Positions 18,015 to 25,907 of a stretch of 64,000 bases of DNA are shown piece by piece; within the stretch, counting starts at the first letter, position 1, and each line of letters opens with the position of its first letter. The stretch spans positions 4,464,001 through 4,528,000 of the forward strand of contig NZ_CP135971.1 of assembly GCF_032463525.1 (NCBI RefSeq), in the 5' to 3' direction. Below the pieces are notes generated by a model, which saw only the letters and a list, made by a program, of their open reading frames with translations, had not been told where the DNA came from and made no database searches. Origin of the DNA: Pseudomonas sp. DTU_2021_1001937_2_SI_NGA_ILE_001. GTDB lineage: Bacteria; Pseudomonadota; Gammaproteobacteria; Pseudomonadales; Pseudomonadaceae. The position numbers and the translations under genes were made by a program.

Positions 18015-18245
18015 ATGAAGTATCTGCCGCAATCCCTCGCCCTGATCCTGGCACTGGCCGTTTCCCATGCTGCGCAAGCTGCCGATGGTGCTGCAGCACT
18101 GCAGCGTTTCCACGAGCGTGGCTGGCAGGCCAGCAACACTAAGGGGCAGCACGAGGCCAAGCCGGAAAAGCTGGCGCAGACGCCGGAAGACGCGTCTCGC
18201 AGCGCTGAGCAGAAGACCGTGGAGAAGCGTAAGTCCGACAGTTGA
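18015..18245 (+). CDS. Small secreted protein, probable target of the two-component system
   Basis: A 76-residue protein. A Sec signal peptide is clear (LALILALAVSHAAQA, cleavage about residue 22), leaving about 53 residues that are hydrophilic and rich in Lys, Glu and Gln (EKLAQTPEDASRSAEQ). There are no cysteines in the mature part and no membrane segment. Such small periplasmic proteins beside PmrA/QseB-type systems are commonly their most strongly controlled genes. The shared TTAAT repeats upstream support this here. The ATG is preceded by AGCAGGAG. Function unknown. Confidence 0.8.
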   Translation: MKYLPQSLALILALAVSHAAQAADGAAALQRFHERGWQASNTKGQHEAKPEKLAQTPEDASRSAEQKTVEKRKSDS

Positions 18246-18364
18246 TTCATCGTGCTGACGGCGGTTTGAAACGGATCGTTTGAATACGGTCGACCCGCGC
18301 CCTGCGCAGAACAATGCCAATAATCTGCGGGGCTGCTTTTGTGTCACAGCAGAACAGGTGAAGC

Positions 18365-18967
18365 ATGCAATGGCGTAATACCAAAACCGGTTTTGGCCTG
18401 ATTTCAAAATTCTTCCATTGGACCAGCGCGGCCGCCTTCATTGGCTGCTACCTCGTTGTTTATTACGTCATCTGGTTCATGAATGACAGCATGCCGACAT
18501 TATTGCCGGTCCTTAACATTCATTGGGCACTGGGGCTGCTGGTGGGCTTTCTGGTTTTGCCACGCCTGGTCTGGCGCCTGTTGGAAAAGCAACCGGCCGA
18601 AGTACCGGCCCCCGTGTTTCAACAGCGTCTGGCCCATGTCGCCCATTGGGGGCTCTACGGGCTTTTACTCATCATGCCGCTGACCGGCTACCTGGGCACC
18701 GGGGCGCCGACCCGCTTCGGGCTGTTCAGCGTGCCAGGGTTCAACGAAACAGCGCTGTTCGACAGCATCAGTCGACGCTTCAGCCTCAGCTGGGAAGCCT
18801 TCGAGGCCCCGATTGACGTTGTTCATCACTTCATCGGCAAATGGGTGGCCTGGGGCGTTGTCGGCCTGCATGTGGGCGCGGCGCTTTTCCATCACTGGGT
18901 GCGTGGTGATGAGGTACTGACACGCATGCTGCCAGGCAAGTCCGGGCGGGCTGTAAGCCGTCGATAA
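18365..18967 (+). CDS. Cytochrome b561-type membrane protein
   Basis: A 200-residue integral membrane protein with four hydrophobic helices. Histidines are placed for b-type haem: FHWTSAAAF near the N-terminus, NIHWALG in helix 2, HVAHWGLYG in helix 3 and VVHHFIGKW plus LHVGAALFHH at the end. This is the pattern of the bacterial cytochrome b561 family (YodB/CybB-like), which passes electrons across the inner membrane, often to periplasmic superoxide or small oxidoreductases. It lies 120 bases after the small exported protein gene and may be part of the same regulated group. Confidence 0.88.
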   Translation: MQWRNTKTGFGLISKFFHWTSAAAFIGCYLVVYYVIWFMNDSMPTLLPVLNIHWALGLLVGFLVLPRLVWRLLEKQPAEVPAPVFQQRLAHVAHWGLYGLLLIMPLTGYLGTGAPTRFGLFSVPGFNETALFDSISRRFSLSWEAFEAPIDVVHHFIGKWVAWGVVGLHVGAALFHHWVRGDEVLTRMLPGKSGRAVSRR

Positions 18968-18968
18968 C

Positions 18969-19008
18969 GGCCAGCCCGGCGACTCAAGGCTCACAGTCGC
19001 CGCCCGGC
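18969..19008. terminator. Bidirectional hairpin between convergent genes
   Basis: CGGCGACT (18977-18984) pairs with AGTCGCCG (18995-19002), with further GGCC/GGCC pairing outside. It sits between the cytochrome b gene and the convergent FMN reductase gene. There is no long T-run on either side. Confidence 0.45.
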
Positions 19009-19052
19009 CTGTTGGATCTGCAACTGCGCCAATCGGCGAATACCCGTGTGCT

Positions 19053-19604
19053 TCAGACCGCCAGAGCGACATCCGGGGTCAGCGCGGTTACGCGCCGCCG
19101 CAGCTTCGCCAGCGAGTGCTCCAGGCGCTGTTGCAGCTCTTCGGCCAGGCGGTGCCCGAGGTCGCCGTGCTCGATCTGGCGTTCCTCGGCAAACACGCTG
19201 TGGACGATTTCCTCGGCCTTGAGGAACGACAGCACCGGTTTGAGTGCGTAATCCACCGCCAGCATGTGCGCGAGACTGCCGCCGGTGGCCAGGGGCAGGA
19301 CGACCTTGCCTTCCAGGGCGCGCTCGGGCAGCAGATCGAGAAGGGTCTTCAGCGCCCCGGAGATCGAAGCCTTGTACACCGGGGTGCCGATCAGCACGCC
19401 ATCGGCAGCGGCGATGTCGCTGACCAGGCGTTTGATCTGTGGGCTGTCGAAGCGTGCATGCAGCAGGTCTTCGGCGTCGAAGTCGCGTACGCCGTAGCTG
19501 CGTACCTCGATACCGTGGCGTTCAAGCCATTTGCGCGAGTGTTCGAGCAAGGCGCCCGAGCGGGATTTCAGGCTGGGACTGCCAGCCAGTGCAACGATCA
19601 ACAT
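19053..19604 (-). CDS. NAD(P)H-dependent FMN reductase (SsuE/MsuE family)
   Basis: A 183-residue flavodoxin-fold reductase. [12 protein letters not shown] forms the phosphate-binding loop for [26 protein letters not shown] is the family signature around the second FMN contact, and [17 protein letters not shown] is the SsuE C-terminal motif. SsuE-type enzymes supply reduced flavin to alkanesulfonate monooxygenases (SsuD/MsuD), but no monooxygenase or ssu transporter gene is nearby. It follows exbD on the same strand after 57 bases, so it may be the last gene of the tonB operon and serve iron or sulfur metabolism. Confidence 0.85.
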   Translation of the reverse strand: MLIVALAGSPSLKSRSGALLEHSRKWLERHGIEVRSYGVRDFDAEDLLHARFDSPQIKRLVSDIAAADGVLIGTPVYKASISGALKTLLDLLPERALEGKVVLPLATGGSLAHMLAVDYALKPVLSFLKAEEIVHSVFAEERQIEHGDLGHRLAEELQQRLEHSLAKLRRRVTALTPDVALAV

Positions 19605-19661
19605 GACTAAATTCTCGTTCTGGGTGGGAGAGGGCCGAGCCTGTACCCGGCCGCTTCTGCG

Positions 19662-20063
19662 TCAGCGTGCGGTGATCACCGCCAGCTTGGTGATGCCGGC
19701 GCGTTCGATGGCCGCCATGGCGCGCGCCACTTCGCCATAGTTGACGCCGTCGTCGGCCTGCAGCTGCACGCGCAGCCCGGCGTCTTCGGCCTTGGCCTGG
19801 CTCAGCCGGGTTTCCAGCAGGTCTGGCTTGATCTCGTCTTTGTTGATGTACAGCTTGCCCTCGCCGTTGATGCTCACCACCAGCGGGTCTTTCTGGTCCG
19901 CCGGGGCGACGGCCTCGGTCTTCGGCAGGTTGATCGGGATCGAGTTGGTCAGCAGCGGCGCGGTGACGATGAACACCACCAGCAGCACCAGCATCACGTC
20001 GACCAGGGGGGTGACGTTGATTTCGGAAAGGACTTCGTCGTTGTCCTGGGTCGAGAAGGCCAT
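19662..20063 (-). CDS. exbD: ExbD, TonB-system energy-transducing protein
   Basis: A 133-residue inner-membrane protein. A short cytoplasmic start (EINVTPLVDVMLVLLVVFIV) contains the single transmembrane helix with the essential aspartate (LVDVML). A periplasmic domain of about 95 residues follows. Together with ExbB it forms the proton-driven motor that energises TonB for outer-membrane receptors. It begins one base after the exbB stop, consistent with a tonB-exbB-exbD operon. Confidence 0.93.
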   Translation of the reverse strand: MAFSTQDNDEVLSEINVTPLVDVMLVLLVVFIVTAPLLTNSIPINLPKTEAVAPADQKDPLVVSINGEGKLYINKDEIKPDLLETRLSQAKAEDAGLRVQLQADDGVNYGEVARAMAAIERAGITKLAVITAR

Positions 20064-20064
20064 G

Positions 20065-20784
20065 TCAGACGGCCTCCTTGGTCAGGTGGGCGGCATTGGC
20101 GCTCTTGCCAGGGTGCGGGTTGACGATGACCTTGAACGCGCTCTTCTGCGCCAGGCTGTAGAAGTCGTGGGCGAAGTCGTCGAGGTCGGCGGCGGTGAGT
20201 TTCAGACGCCGCAGGAAGTAGTTGTAGACCAGCACGGCCGGTACGGCGACGGCGATTCCCACGCCGGTGGCCACCAGCGCGGCACCGATGGGCCCGGCCA
20301 CGGTTTCCAGGCTGGCGTTGCCGGCGGCGCTGATGCCCTTGAGCGCCTCCATGATGCCCCATACGGTGCCGAACAGGCCGATGAAGGGCGAGGTGGAGCC
20401 GATCGAGGCGACCACCGCCAGGCCCGACTCCAGCGAGCGGCGCTCGCGCTGGATCTGCTGGCGCAAAGAGCGCTCCAGACGATCCTGATGATTGATCGAA
20501 TGGGCCAGGTCAGCGGGTTGGCCCCCTTGTACCTGGATGGCCGCGAAACCGGCCTGGGCCACTCGGGCCACGGCGCCGCTTCGTTCGGCGTTCTGTTCGG
20601 CGGCACTGTCGAGGCTGGTGGCAGCCCAGAAGCGTTTCTGGAACAGGCGGTCCTGATGGCGCTGGCGGGTGAACTGGATGACCTTGATCAGGGCCAGGCC
20701 CCAGGTGACCACGGAAAAGCCGATCAACAGCCAGATGACGGAGTGTTCGACCGATTGGAAGGGCGAGTCTGCAAGCAGGTTCAT
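20065..20784 (-). CDS. exbB: ExbB, TonB-system motor protein
   Basis: A 239-residue membrane protein of the MotA/TolQ/ExbB family. An N-terminal periplasmic start precedes helix 1 (VIWLLIGFSVVTWGLALIKV). A long cytoplasmic part follows, then two conserved helices: STSPFIGLFGTVWGIMEAL and GPIGAALVATGVGIAVAVPAV, which carry the conserved Thr/Glu/Gly pattern lining the proton path. It lacks the long N-terminal signal extension of the other Pseudomonas ExbB (about 320 residues), so it belongs to the shorter, second-system type. Confidence 0.93.
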   Translation of the reverse strand: MNLLADSPFQSVEHSVIWLLIGFSVVTWGLALIKVIQFTRQRHQDRLFQKRFWAATSLDSAAEQNAERSGAVARVAQAGFAAIQVQGGQPADLAHSINHQDRLERSLRQQIQRERRSLESGLAVVASIGSTSPFIGLFGTVWGIMEALKGISAAGNASLETVAGPIGAALVATGVGIAVAVPAVLVYNYFLRRLKLTAADLDDFAHDFYSLAQKSAFKVIVNPHPGKSANAAHLTKEAV

Positions 20785-20840
20785 GGTGTGTTCCTCGAAG
20801 TCAGTCAGTGGGACGGCGTCTGCACCGCCCCTGTGGGCAA

Positions 20841-21653
20841 TCAGTTCAGGCGAAATTCCAGCGGCACCGAGACCCAGCCGGCGATGGCCTCGTTACCCCG
20901 CTTGGCCGGTACGAAGCTCCAGCGCTTGACCGCGCTGATCGCGGCGTTGTCCAGCGCGTCGCGACCGCTGCTTCGCTGGATCTGGATATCGCTCGGCTTA
21001 CCGTCGGCCTGCACATGCACACGCAACAGCACGGTGCCCTCCCAGCCACGGCGCTGGGCCAGGCTCGGGTACTCGGGGGCCGGGTTCTTCAGGTAGCCGG
21101 CATTGGCCGAGGGCGGGGTTTCCACCGGTGGCACGGGTGGCGCGGCCGCCGCCGGTGCAGCAGGCGCCGGGGCCGCAGGGGGTGGCGCCTCGACCGGCTT
21201 GGGCTGCGGCTTGGCTTCTTGCTTGGGCGGTAGCGGCTTGGGTTTGGGTTTGGGCTGTGGCTTGGGCGGCGGTTTGACGGCCAGCTCGTCCACCACCGGT
21301 GGTGGCGGCTCGACCACTGGCGGCGGAGCAGGCACCGGGGGTGGCGGCTCCACGGCGGGCGGCGCGGCGCTGGTGAATTCGATGGTCATCGGTGGGATTT
21401 GCACCGGCACCTCGGGCAACACCGGTTCGGGACGGCTGGCCAGCCAGGCAAGGGCGCCAACATGCAGGGCCAGGGCGAAGGCGCCAAGCAGTATCGCCTC
21501 ACGGCGGCTCAGCGCGGGCTTGCCGGTGACTGGACTCAGACGCTGCAGGCCCAATGCCTGGCGTTGCGAAACGCCGATATCGAGGACGTCGCCTGATCGG
21601 CGCGGCTGCGACCAGGCCTCTAGCTGAGGCGCGGAGGATCGAAGACTGTTCAT
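20841..21653 (-). CDS. tonB: TonB energy-transduction protein
   Basis: A 270-residue protein. It has a cytoplasmic N-terminal stretch of about 55 residues, a single membrane helix (AILLGAFALALHVGALAWLA) and a long Pro/Lys/Ala-rich periplasmic spacer with PKPQPKPKPKP. The TonB C-terminal domain contains YPSLAQRRGWEGTVLLRVHV and SSGRDALDNAAISAVKRWSF. The extended cytoplasmic N-terminus is typical of Pseudomonas TonB proteins. The start is set at the ATG at 21653; a TTG ten codons upstream is in frame but has no better ribosome site. Gene order tonB-exbB-exbD matches the second TonB system of pseudomonads. Confidence 0.92.
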   Translation of the reverse strand: MNSLRSSAPQLEAWSQPRRSGDVLDIGVSQRQALGLQRLSPVTGKPALSRREAILLGAFALALHVGALAWLASRPEPVLPEVPVQIPPMTIEFTSAAPPAVEPPPPVPAPPPVVEPPPPVVDELAVKPPPKPQPKPKPKPLPPKQEAKPQPKPVEAPPPAAPAPAAPAAAAPPVPPVETPPSANAGYLKNPAPEYPSLAQRRGWEGTVLLRVHVQADGKPSDIQIQRSSGRDALDNAAISAVKRWSFVPAKRGNEAIAGWVSVPLEFRLN

Positions 21654-21740
21654 GACCAATACGTACCTGGAAATACCCGCCAAAGGCTGGTTTGAAAATG
21701 GGATTTCCAGTTGTCTGGTGCGCTGAGAATGACCGCTGCC

Positions 21741-21760
21741 AGATATTTCTCAAAATATCT
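21741..21760. promoter_or_regulatory. Perfect AT-rich palindrome upstream of tonB
   Basis: AGATATTT and AAATATCT are exact inverted repeats around CTCA, 88 bases before the tonB start. On the plus strand a T-rich run follows, but no gene ends nearby on that strand, so an operator is more likely than a terminator. It has GAT/ATC ends like a Fur box but matches the consensus only partly. Confidence 0.45.
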
Positions 21761-22103
21761 TTTTCTTTGTTTTTTATTCGTTTTGGGGATATGCGAGATG
21801 CGGGCTGGGAGGAGAGGCGGGATGGGTAAGGAGGGCGAGTAGCCCGATCTAGAGGATTGTACGGGCTGGGCACTACAAGGAATCGCTGGGCCGATAAGCT
21901 GAGCCAGTGGCGCAGAGCGTCACCACGTCCATCGAAATGCCTGCACAAAGCGTGGCTTAGAGTCTTTACCACTCGCATGTAGGCCGTCGTTCAGGACGGC
22001 CTTACACGAACTCGTCAACCCTAGCCGCAGTGTTGCCGAGTAGCCGGCAGGTAGTTCTCTACCGTACGTGCCAGCCACTTGGATCGGGCTTCTGATCGCT
22101 AAG
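21761..22103. other. Gene-free stretch between the lipoprotein gene and tonB promoter region
   Basis: A poly-T/A run (21761-21780) adjoins the palindrome. The rest shows only short ORFs without ribosome sites and no hairpin I can support. Confidence 0.4.
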
Positions 22104-22439
22104 TTATTGAGCGTTTTTCAGCTTGATAACGTCACCGGAAACAGTCGTCGTGTAGCCGTTCAGAACCCATGCCCAGAACCACTTTTCTTGAACTTGGGTA
22201 TTAATCAGCGCGTCGCCACCCTTCGCCTGAATCGCAGCGTTTTGCGCGCGAACAAACCGATCGTTCTGACGAATCGGGATCAGGCCAAATAGCATCAAAC
22301 CGGTAGCTTTCGCTTCGCTATGACCAATGACGGTGTATTGATTGCTTTCGTACTGCTGAGTTTTCATGGGGGTGCCGGTGCAGCCGGCCAAGATCAGAGC
22401 ACAGGTCGCAGACAGGATGGTTTTGCTGAGGTATTTCAA
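22104..22439 (-). CDS. Small lipoprotein of unknown function
   Basis: A 111-residue protein. The start is a TTG at 22439, chosen because AAGGAG (22446-22451) lies 6 bases upstream and the resulting N-terminus is a perfect lipoprotein signal: a charged start, a hydrophobic core and the lipobox LILAGC (Cys at about residue 20). The mature part has GHSEAKATGLMLFGLIPI, an AAIQAKGGDALINTQV segment and a C-terminal VSGDVIKLK. This pattern recurs in small Gram-negative lipoproteins (TRL-like group) without assigned function. GC content is lower than its neighbours, hinting at transfer. Confidence 0.78.
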   Translation of the reverse strand: MKYLSKTILSATCALILAGCTGTPMKTQQYESNQYTVIGHSEAKATGLMLFGLIPIRQNDRFVRAQNAAIQAKGGDALINTQVQEKWFWAWVLNGYTTTVSGDVIKLKNAQ

Positions 22440-22653
22440 AGACGGCTCCTTAAAGTTGAGACCCGGATCCAATTCGCGGGCGGCAACACTTTACCGTTTT
22501 GAGTCGCATTTGTAATGCCAGCGATAAGCGCGTCACTGATCGCCATTATTTGATCTGACTAGTCTGACGCTCGAAGGATAAGTCCGGCTCGAAACGCTAT
22601 AGCTGAATCCAGATATGAACTATTCAGCGCCTGCGTCTTGTGTGGCCTCAACC

Positions 22654-22807
22654 CTATACAGTTCGATTAAGCGCTTTGCGGCCGGTAAGAGCGGCTTCAG
22701 CCGCGAGGCGGCCGCCTGTTCACAACAGATGCAGTGAATTTCCTGGCGCTTTCGCGGCTAAAGCCGCTCCCACCGGGTCACATGCCGCTTGAGGGAACAG
22801 TATTGGG
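22654..22807 (-). repeat. Extended REPIN element, copy A
   Basis: Two REP hairpins in inverted orientation: AGCGGCTTCAGCCGCGA and TCGCGGCTAAAGCCGCT, around a conserved spacer with TTCACAACAGATGCAGTGAATTTC. Outside lie conserved tails (GTTCGATTAAGCG on one side, CATGCCGCTT.. and CAGTATTGG on the other) shared with other copies, so the repeated unit is longer than a simple REP pair. Oriented opposite to the copy at 43368. Confidence 0.85.
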
Positions 22808-23135
22808 TCTGAACCAGGCGAGGAGTGAGTCATTGTCCAATTCGTTGGAGGTGTCGCTTGGCTCGACCGCGCTTTGCAGCCTGAATTTCGGACAATTAAA
22901 AAGCCGGCTTGTGGCCGGCTTCTCGTCGACGATTCTGACTTATTTTTGGTAAGCCGTAACCGCCTGCAAAAGGTGCATTCGCAAGGAATGCCAGTCTGGA
23001 ATCCGGCGGGGTCGTGTGGACCCTGCCGAGGGCCGTGGCGCGGGGCGTCGCGGCCTGAAGTGGCGCACAGGATACCGGGATTGAGCGCCGATGCCCAGCC
23101 TTGAAATGCTTTGCAACAGGCCGAGATCCATCGAT
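22808..23135. other. Gene-free stretch downstream of the S24 repressor gene
   Basis: It contains a terminator-like dyad AAAAAGCCGGCTTGTGGCCGGCTT (22898-22922) but otherwise only short frames without ribosome sites. Confidence 0.4.
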
Positions 23136-23843
23136 TCAGCGCAGCACGGGCGGGGTCTTGCGCTGGTTGAGGGTCGACCACCAGAACACCCAGCCCAGCA
23201 CACGTATTGATTGCTGGTGGATCTGTTCGGCGCTGAACGATTCATCCGGGTACTCATGACCATTGTGGCTGCGCAGGCGCAGGCCGCCGTTGGGCAGGCG
23301 GTACAGGTAGCGAATGCGCAGCAGGCCGCCGTGTTCCAGGGCGTACATCTCGCCATCGATGACCTGGGTGGTGCGGCGGTCGATGCCCAGCAGCGAGCCG
23401 TTCTGCAGGCGCTCGGCCATGCTGTTGCCCTTCATGGTCAGGCAGATCGCGTCTTCCGGTTCGATGTTCATCTCTTCCAGCACCTGGCGCGGCAGGCGGA
23501 TCTTGCGGCCCGGTACTTCCTGCAACGCGTTGTGGCCGTCCTGCGCTTCCTTGAACACTTGGATTTCCACGTCCGGGTAGTCACCCGTGCCGGCCTGCGA
23601 GGCCTGGCCTGAGGTGCGCTCGCCCACGGCATCGTTGGGGTGCTTGGGGCCTTCGCCGGTGCGCAGCCAGCGCGGCGTGACGCTGAGCAGTTCGGCGACC
23701 TCTTCGAGGCGCGCCATGGGAATACCGCGTTTGAACCAGTTGTTCACGTGCTGGGGCGTGACCTTGCGGTTGGCGGCGAAGTCGGTTGCGGAGAGATGAC
23801 ACTCGCGCAGGAGGGTACGTAGTCGATCACCTGATGTATTCAT
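23136..23843 (-). CDS. XRE-family repressor with S24 (LexA/CI-like) domain
   Basis: A 235-residue regulator. An XRE helix-turn-helix covers residues 5-60 (TPQHVNNWFKRGIPMARLEE) and a linker contains an Ala84-Gly85 bond. The S24 peptidase-like domain covers about 115-225, with the serine motif KGNSMAERLQNGS (Ser141). The lysine of the Ser-Lys dyad, expected in the VKRL-type strand, is replaced by arginine (LLRIRYL, Arg178). RecA-stimulated self-cleavage may therefore be lost or altered. There is no prophage, pyocin or adjacent target gene, so it may control distant genes or be a domesticated repressor. Confidence 0.85.
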   Translation of the reverse strand: MNTSGDRLRTLLRECHLSATDFAANRKVTPQHVNNWFKRGIPMARLEEVAELLSVTPRWLRTGEGPKHPNDAVGERTSGQASQAGTGDYPDVEIQVFKEAQDGHNALQEVPGRKIRLPRQVLEEMNIEPEDAICLTMKGNSMAERLQNGSLLGIDRRTTQVIDGEMYALEHGGLLRIRYLYRLPNGGLRLRSHNGHEYPDESFSAEQIHQQSIRVLGWVFWWSTLNQRKTPPVLR

Positions 23844-23880
23844 GGGCGCCGAGTGTACGAGGGGCTGCGCGGCGTTTAAA

Positions 23881-23895
23881 TGAACGATGCGTTCA
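23881..23895. promoter_or_regulatory. Palindromic operator candidate upstream of the S24 repressor gene
   Basis: TGAACG-ATG-CGTTCA is a perfect dyad 38 bases before the repressor's start codon, with further near-symmetry in the flanking AAA/TTT bases. A palindrome at this place is what an autoregulated CI-like repressor would bind. Confidence 0.5.
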
Positions 23896-24135
23896 AATGT
23901 GCGCCATTTCCAGTCGCTGGTGTTTAGCGAGGTTGGTGAGTGATGGGTGGTTTTTGTAGGCGTTTTCCTGCATTTTCAGGAAGGGCATGAAGCGCGGAGG
24001 GGCTGCGCGCCGCCTGCGGTTGGCCGTGCGGTGTGTTTAACCGGGGCGGGGGATAAACACATTTTTAAACAGGCCGAACGGCCTCGGGCGGGATGCCGAA
24101 GCGCCCAGGCGGGCGCTTGGCAGGATGAAGCGCGA

Positions 24136-24663
24136 TCAGCCCTTGAAGGCCTCGACCGACTTCTTGATCTCGGCGCGGGCGGCGTCTGCGTTGCCCCAGC
24201 CTTCGATCTTGACCCACTTGCCTTTCTCGAGATCCTTGTAGTTCTCGAAGAAGTGCTTGATCTGCTCCAGCAGCAGGGCTGGCAGGTCGGTGTATTCCTT
24301 CACGTCGACGTACAGCTGGCTCAGCTTGTCGTGAGGCACCGCGATCACCTTGGCATCGCCACCGCCGTCGTCGGTCATGTGCAGGATGCCGACCGGACGG
24401 GCACGGATGACCGAGCCTGGCGCGACTGGGTAAGGGGTGACCACCAGCACGTCCAGCGGGTCGCCGTCGTCAGCCAGGGTGTTGGGGATGAAACCGTAGT
24501 TGGCCGGGTAGAACATCGGGGTGGCCATGAAACGGTCAACGAACAGGGTGTCGGAGTCCTTGTCGATTTCGTATTTGATCGGCGCGTGGTTGGCCGGGAT
24601 CTCGATCGCGACGTAGATGTCGTTTGGCACGTCTTTGCCAGCCGGAATCTTGCTGTAGCTCAT
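24136..24663 (-). CDS. ppa: Inorganic pyrophosphatase (family I, soluble)
   Basis: A 175-residue cytoplasmic enzyme that hydrolyses pyrophosphate and so drives biosynthetic reactions. Family signatures are present: [22 protein letters not shown] and the metal-binding [10 protein letters not shown] motif with its three aspartates. [16 protein letters not shown] near the C-terminus is also typical of the E. coli-type hexameric enzyme, and the length (about 175) is standard. The gene stands alone in the local order ppa-mtfA-dedA. Confidence 0.97.
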   Translation of the reverse strand: MSYSKIPAGKDVPNDIYVAIEIPANHAPIKYEIDKDSDTLFVDRFMATPMFYPANYGFIPNTLADDGDPLDVLVVTPYPVAPGSVIRARPVGILHMTDDGGGDAKVIAVPHDKLSQLYVDVKEYTDLPALLLEQIKHFFENYKDLEKGKWVKIEGWGNADAARAEIKKSVEAFKG

Positions 24664-24930
24664 TGGACAATGTCCCCGTGGTTGAACAGACAGAGTTTGG
24701 CGCTCACCGCCAAAAAGTGGCCCGGATTATAGGCATATTCGCTTGGCGTTGCCATGCGCGGGCCTGCAGGCGCCAGGCGGTGCGTGCAGGCGTCATGGTT
24801 TACCGGGGCAGTGAGCGCCCTTGGTCGCGAATAGACCTCGGAAAGCTGCGAATGTGCCGTCGCGGTGGCCGTTCAGTCTGCTTGGCCTGCGTTAGCCGCG
24901 ATACTGGTCAGTTAGTCGTTATGGGGCTCG

Positions 24931-25021
24931 GTGGGAGCGGCTTTAGCCGCGAAAGCGTCAGGAAATTCACTGCATCTGTTGTGAACAGGCGGTCGCTTCG
25001 CGGCTAAAGCCGCTCCTACCC
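24931..25021 (+). repeat. REPIN element, copy B
   Basis: Two inverted REP hairpins (GAGCGGCTTTAGCCGCGAAAG and CGCGGCTAAAGCCGCTCC) around the conserved TTCACTGCATCTGTTGTGAAC spacer. It includes AAGCCGCTCCTAC at 25007-25019, identical to the site used by the IS110 element elsewhere in the window. It fills most of the 420-base gap between mtfA and ppa; the rest of that gap shows nothing else. Confidence 0.88.
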
Positions 25022-25085
25022 GGCCTGACTGACCCGTATTGGCGTTAGCCGCCGTGCGTCCAGCTCACCAGTGTTGCCGCTGATG

Positions 25086-25904
25086 TCAGCTGGCAGCCTC
25101 TGGCTGGTAGGCCGGGTGGTGGGCCTGCAGGTGGAGCAGGCGGGCCAGTGGGTCCTGGCGGTAGAACAGCTGCAACTGCGCGTAGACCGCCGGGTAGGCC
25201 TGGTGCAGCAGGTCCGGTGCGGTGAAGAAATACTCGCTGGTGACGGCGAAGAACTCCGCCGGGTTTTCCGCAGCGTAGGGGTCGATGGCGGTTTCGGCGT
25301 CGGGGTCGGCATCGAGCTGGCGGTTCATGTCGTCGAAGGCGCCCTGCATGGCGCTGGCCCAATCGCTGACGCGCATGTCGCGGTGCAGCGGCGGCAGGCC
25401 GTTGGCGTCGCCGTTGAGCATGTCGAGCTTGTGCGCCAGCTCGTGGATCACCAGGTTGTAGGCTTCCCAGCCGCCGCCGGCTTCCACGCCGGCCCAGGCA
25501 AGGATCACCGGGCCCTGGTACCAGGCTTCGCCGCTGTGCTCGGCATCATACTGATGCTCCACGCCGCTGGCATCGCGGTAGCGCTGCGGGCTGAGGAAGT
25601 CGTCGGGGTAGATCACCAGCTCATGGAAACCGCGGTACCAGTCCAGGTCGCCAAGGGCCAGCAACGGCAACTGCGCCTGGGCGGCCAGCAGCAGGCGCTG
25701 CTCGTCATCCAGCACCACGCCGGGCAGGGTGGTCAGGTGCTTGGCCTGCAGGAACAGCACGCTGGCGTCGCGCAGCCAGGCCAGTTGCGCATCATCCAGC
25801 CCATCGAGCAGCGGCAGGCGTTCCAGCACCCGCTGCCAGAGGCCGTCGGGTACCGGGTTGCGGCGCAGGGTGCGTTGCCGACGCCAGTTGGCGAACCACC
25901 CCAT
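25086..25904 (-). CDS. mtfA: MtfA-like zinc metallopeptidase
   Basis: A 272-residue protein of peptidase family M90. The zinc site VIHELAHKLDMLNGDANGLP (HExxH with a downstream acidic region) lies near residue 155, and EFFAVTSEYFF supplies the further glutamate ligand typical of gluzincins. In E. coli MtfA binds the repressor Mlc and so affects glucose uptake; in pseudomonads the partner is unknown. Size and N-terminal WFANWRR start match the family. The next gene on this strand is separated by only 3 bases, so it is probably co-transcribed with the DedA gene. Confidence 0.88.
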   Translation of the reverse strand: MGWFANWRRQRTLRRNPVPDGLWQRVLERLPLLDGLDDAQLAWLRDASVLFLQAKHLTTLPGVVLDDEQRLLLAAQAQLPLLALGDLDWYRGFHELVIYPDDFLSPQRYRDASGVEHQYDAEHSGEAWYQGPVILAWAGVEAGGGWEAYNLVIHELAHKLDMLNGDANGLPPLHRDMRVSDWASAMQGAFDDMNRQLDADPDAETAIDPYAAENPAEFFAVTSEYFFTAPDLLHQAYPAVYAQLQLFYRQDPLARLLHLQAHHPAYQPEAAS

Positions 25905-25907
25905 CGC

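Noticed and set aside
21103..21627. Gly/Thr-rich plus-strand frame opposite tonB
   Set aside because: It is the antisense of the Pro/Lys-rich spacer of TonB.
22720..23181. 153-codon minus-strand frame beside the S24 repressor
   Set aside because: It runs through a REPIN and intergenic DNA, has no ribosome site and no motif.
24624..25007. Plus-strand frame ending in GFSRESVRKFTASVVNRRS-like sequence
   Set aside because: The C-terminus is only a translation of the REPIN; the same peptide appears wherever the repeat is read in this frame (for example near 40390 and 43430).
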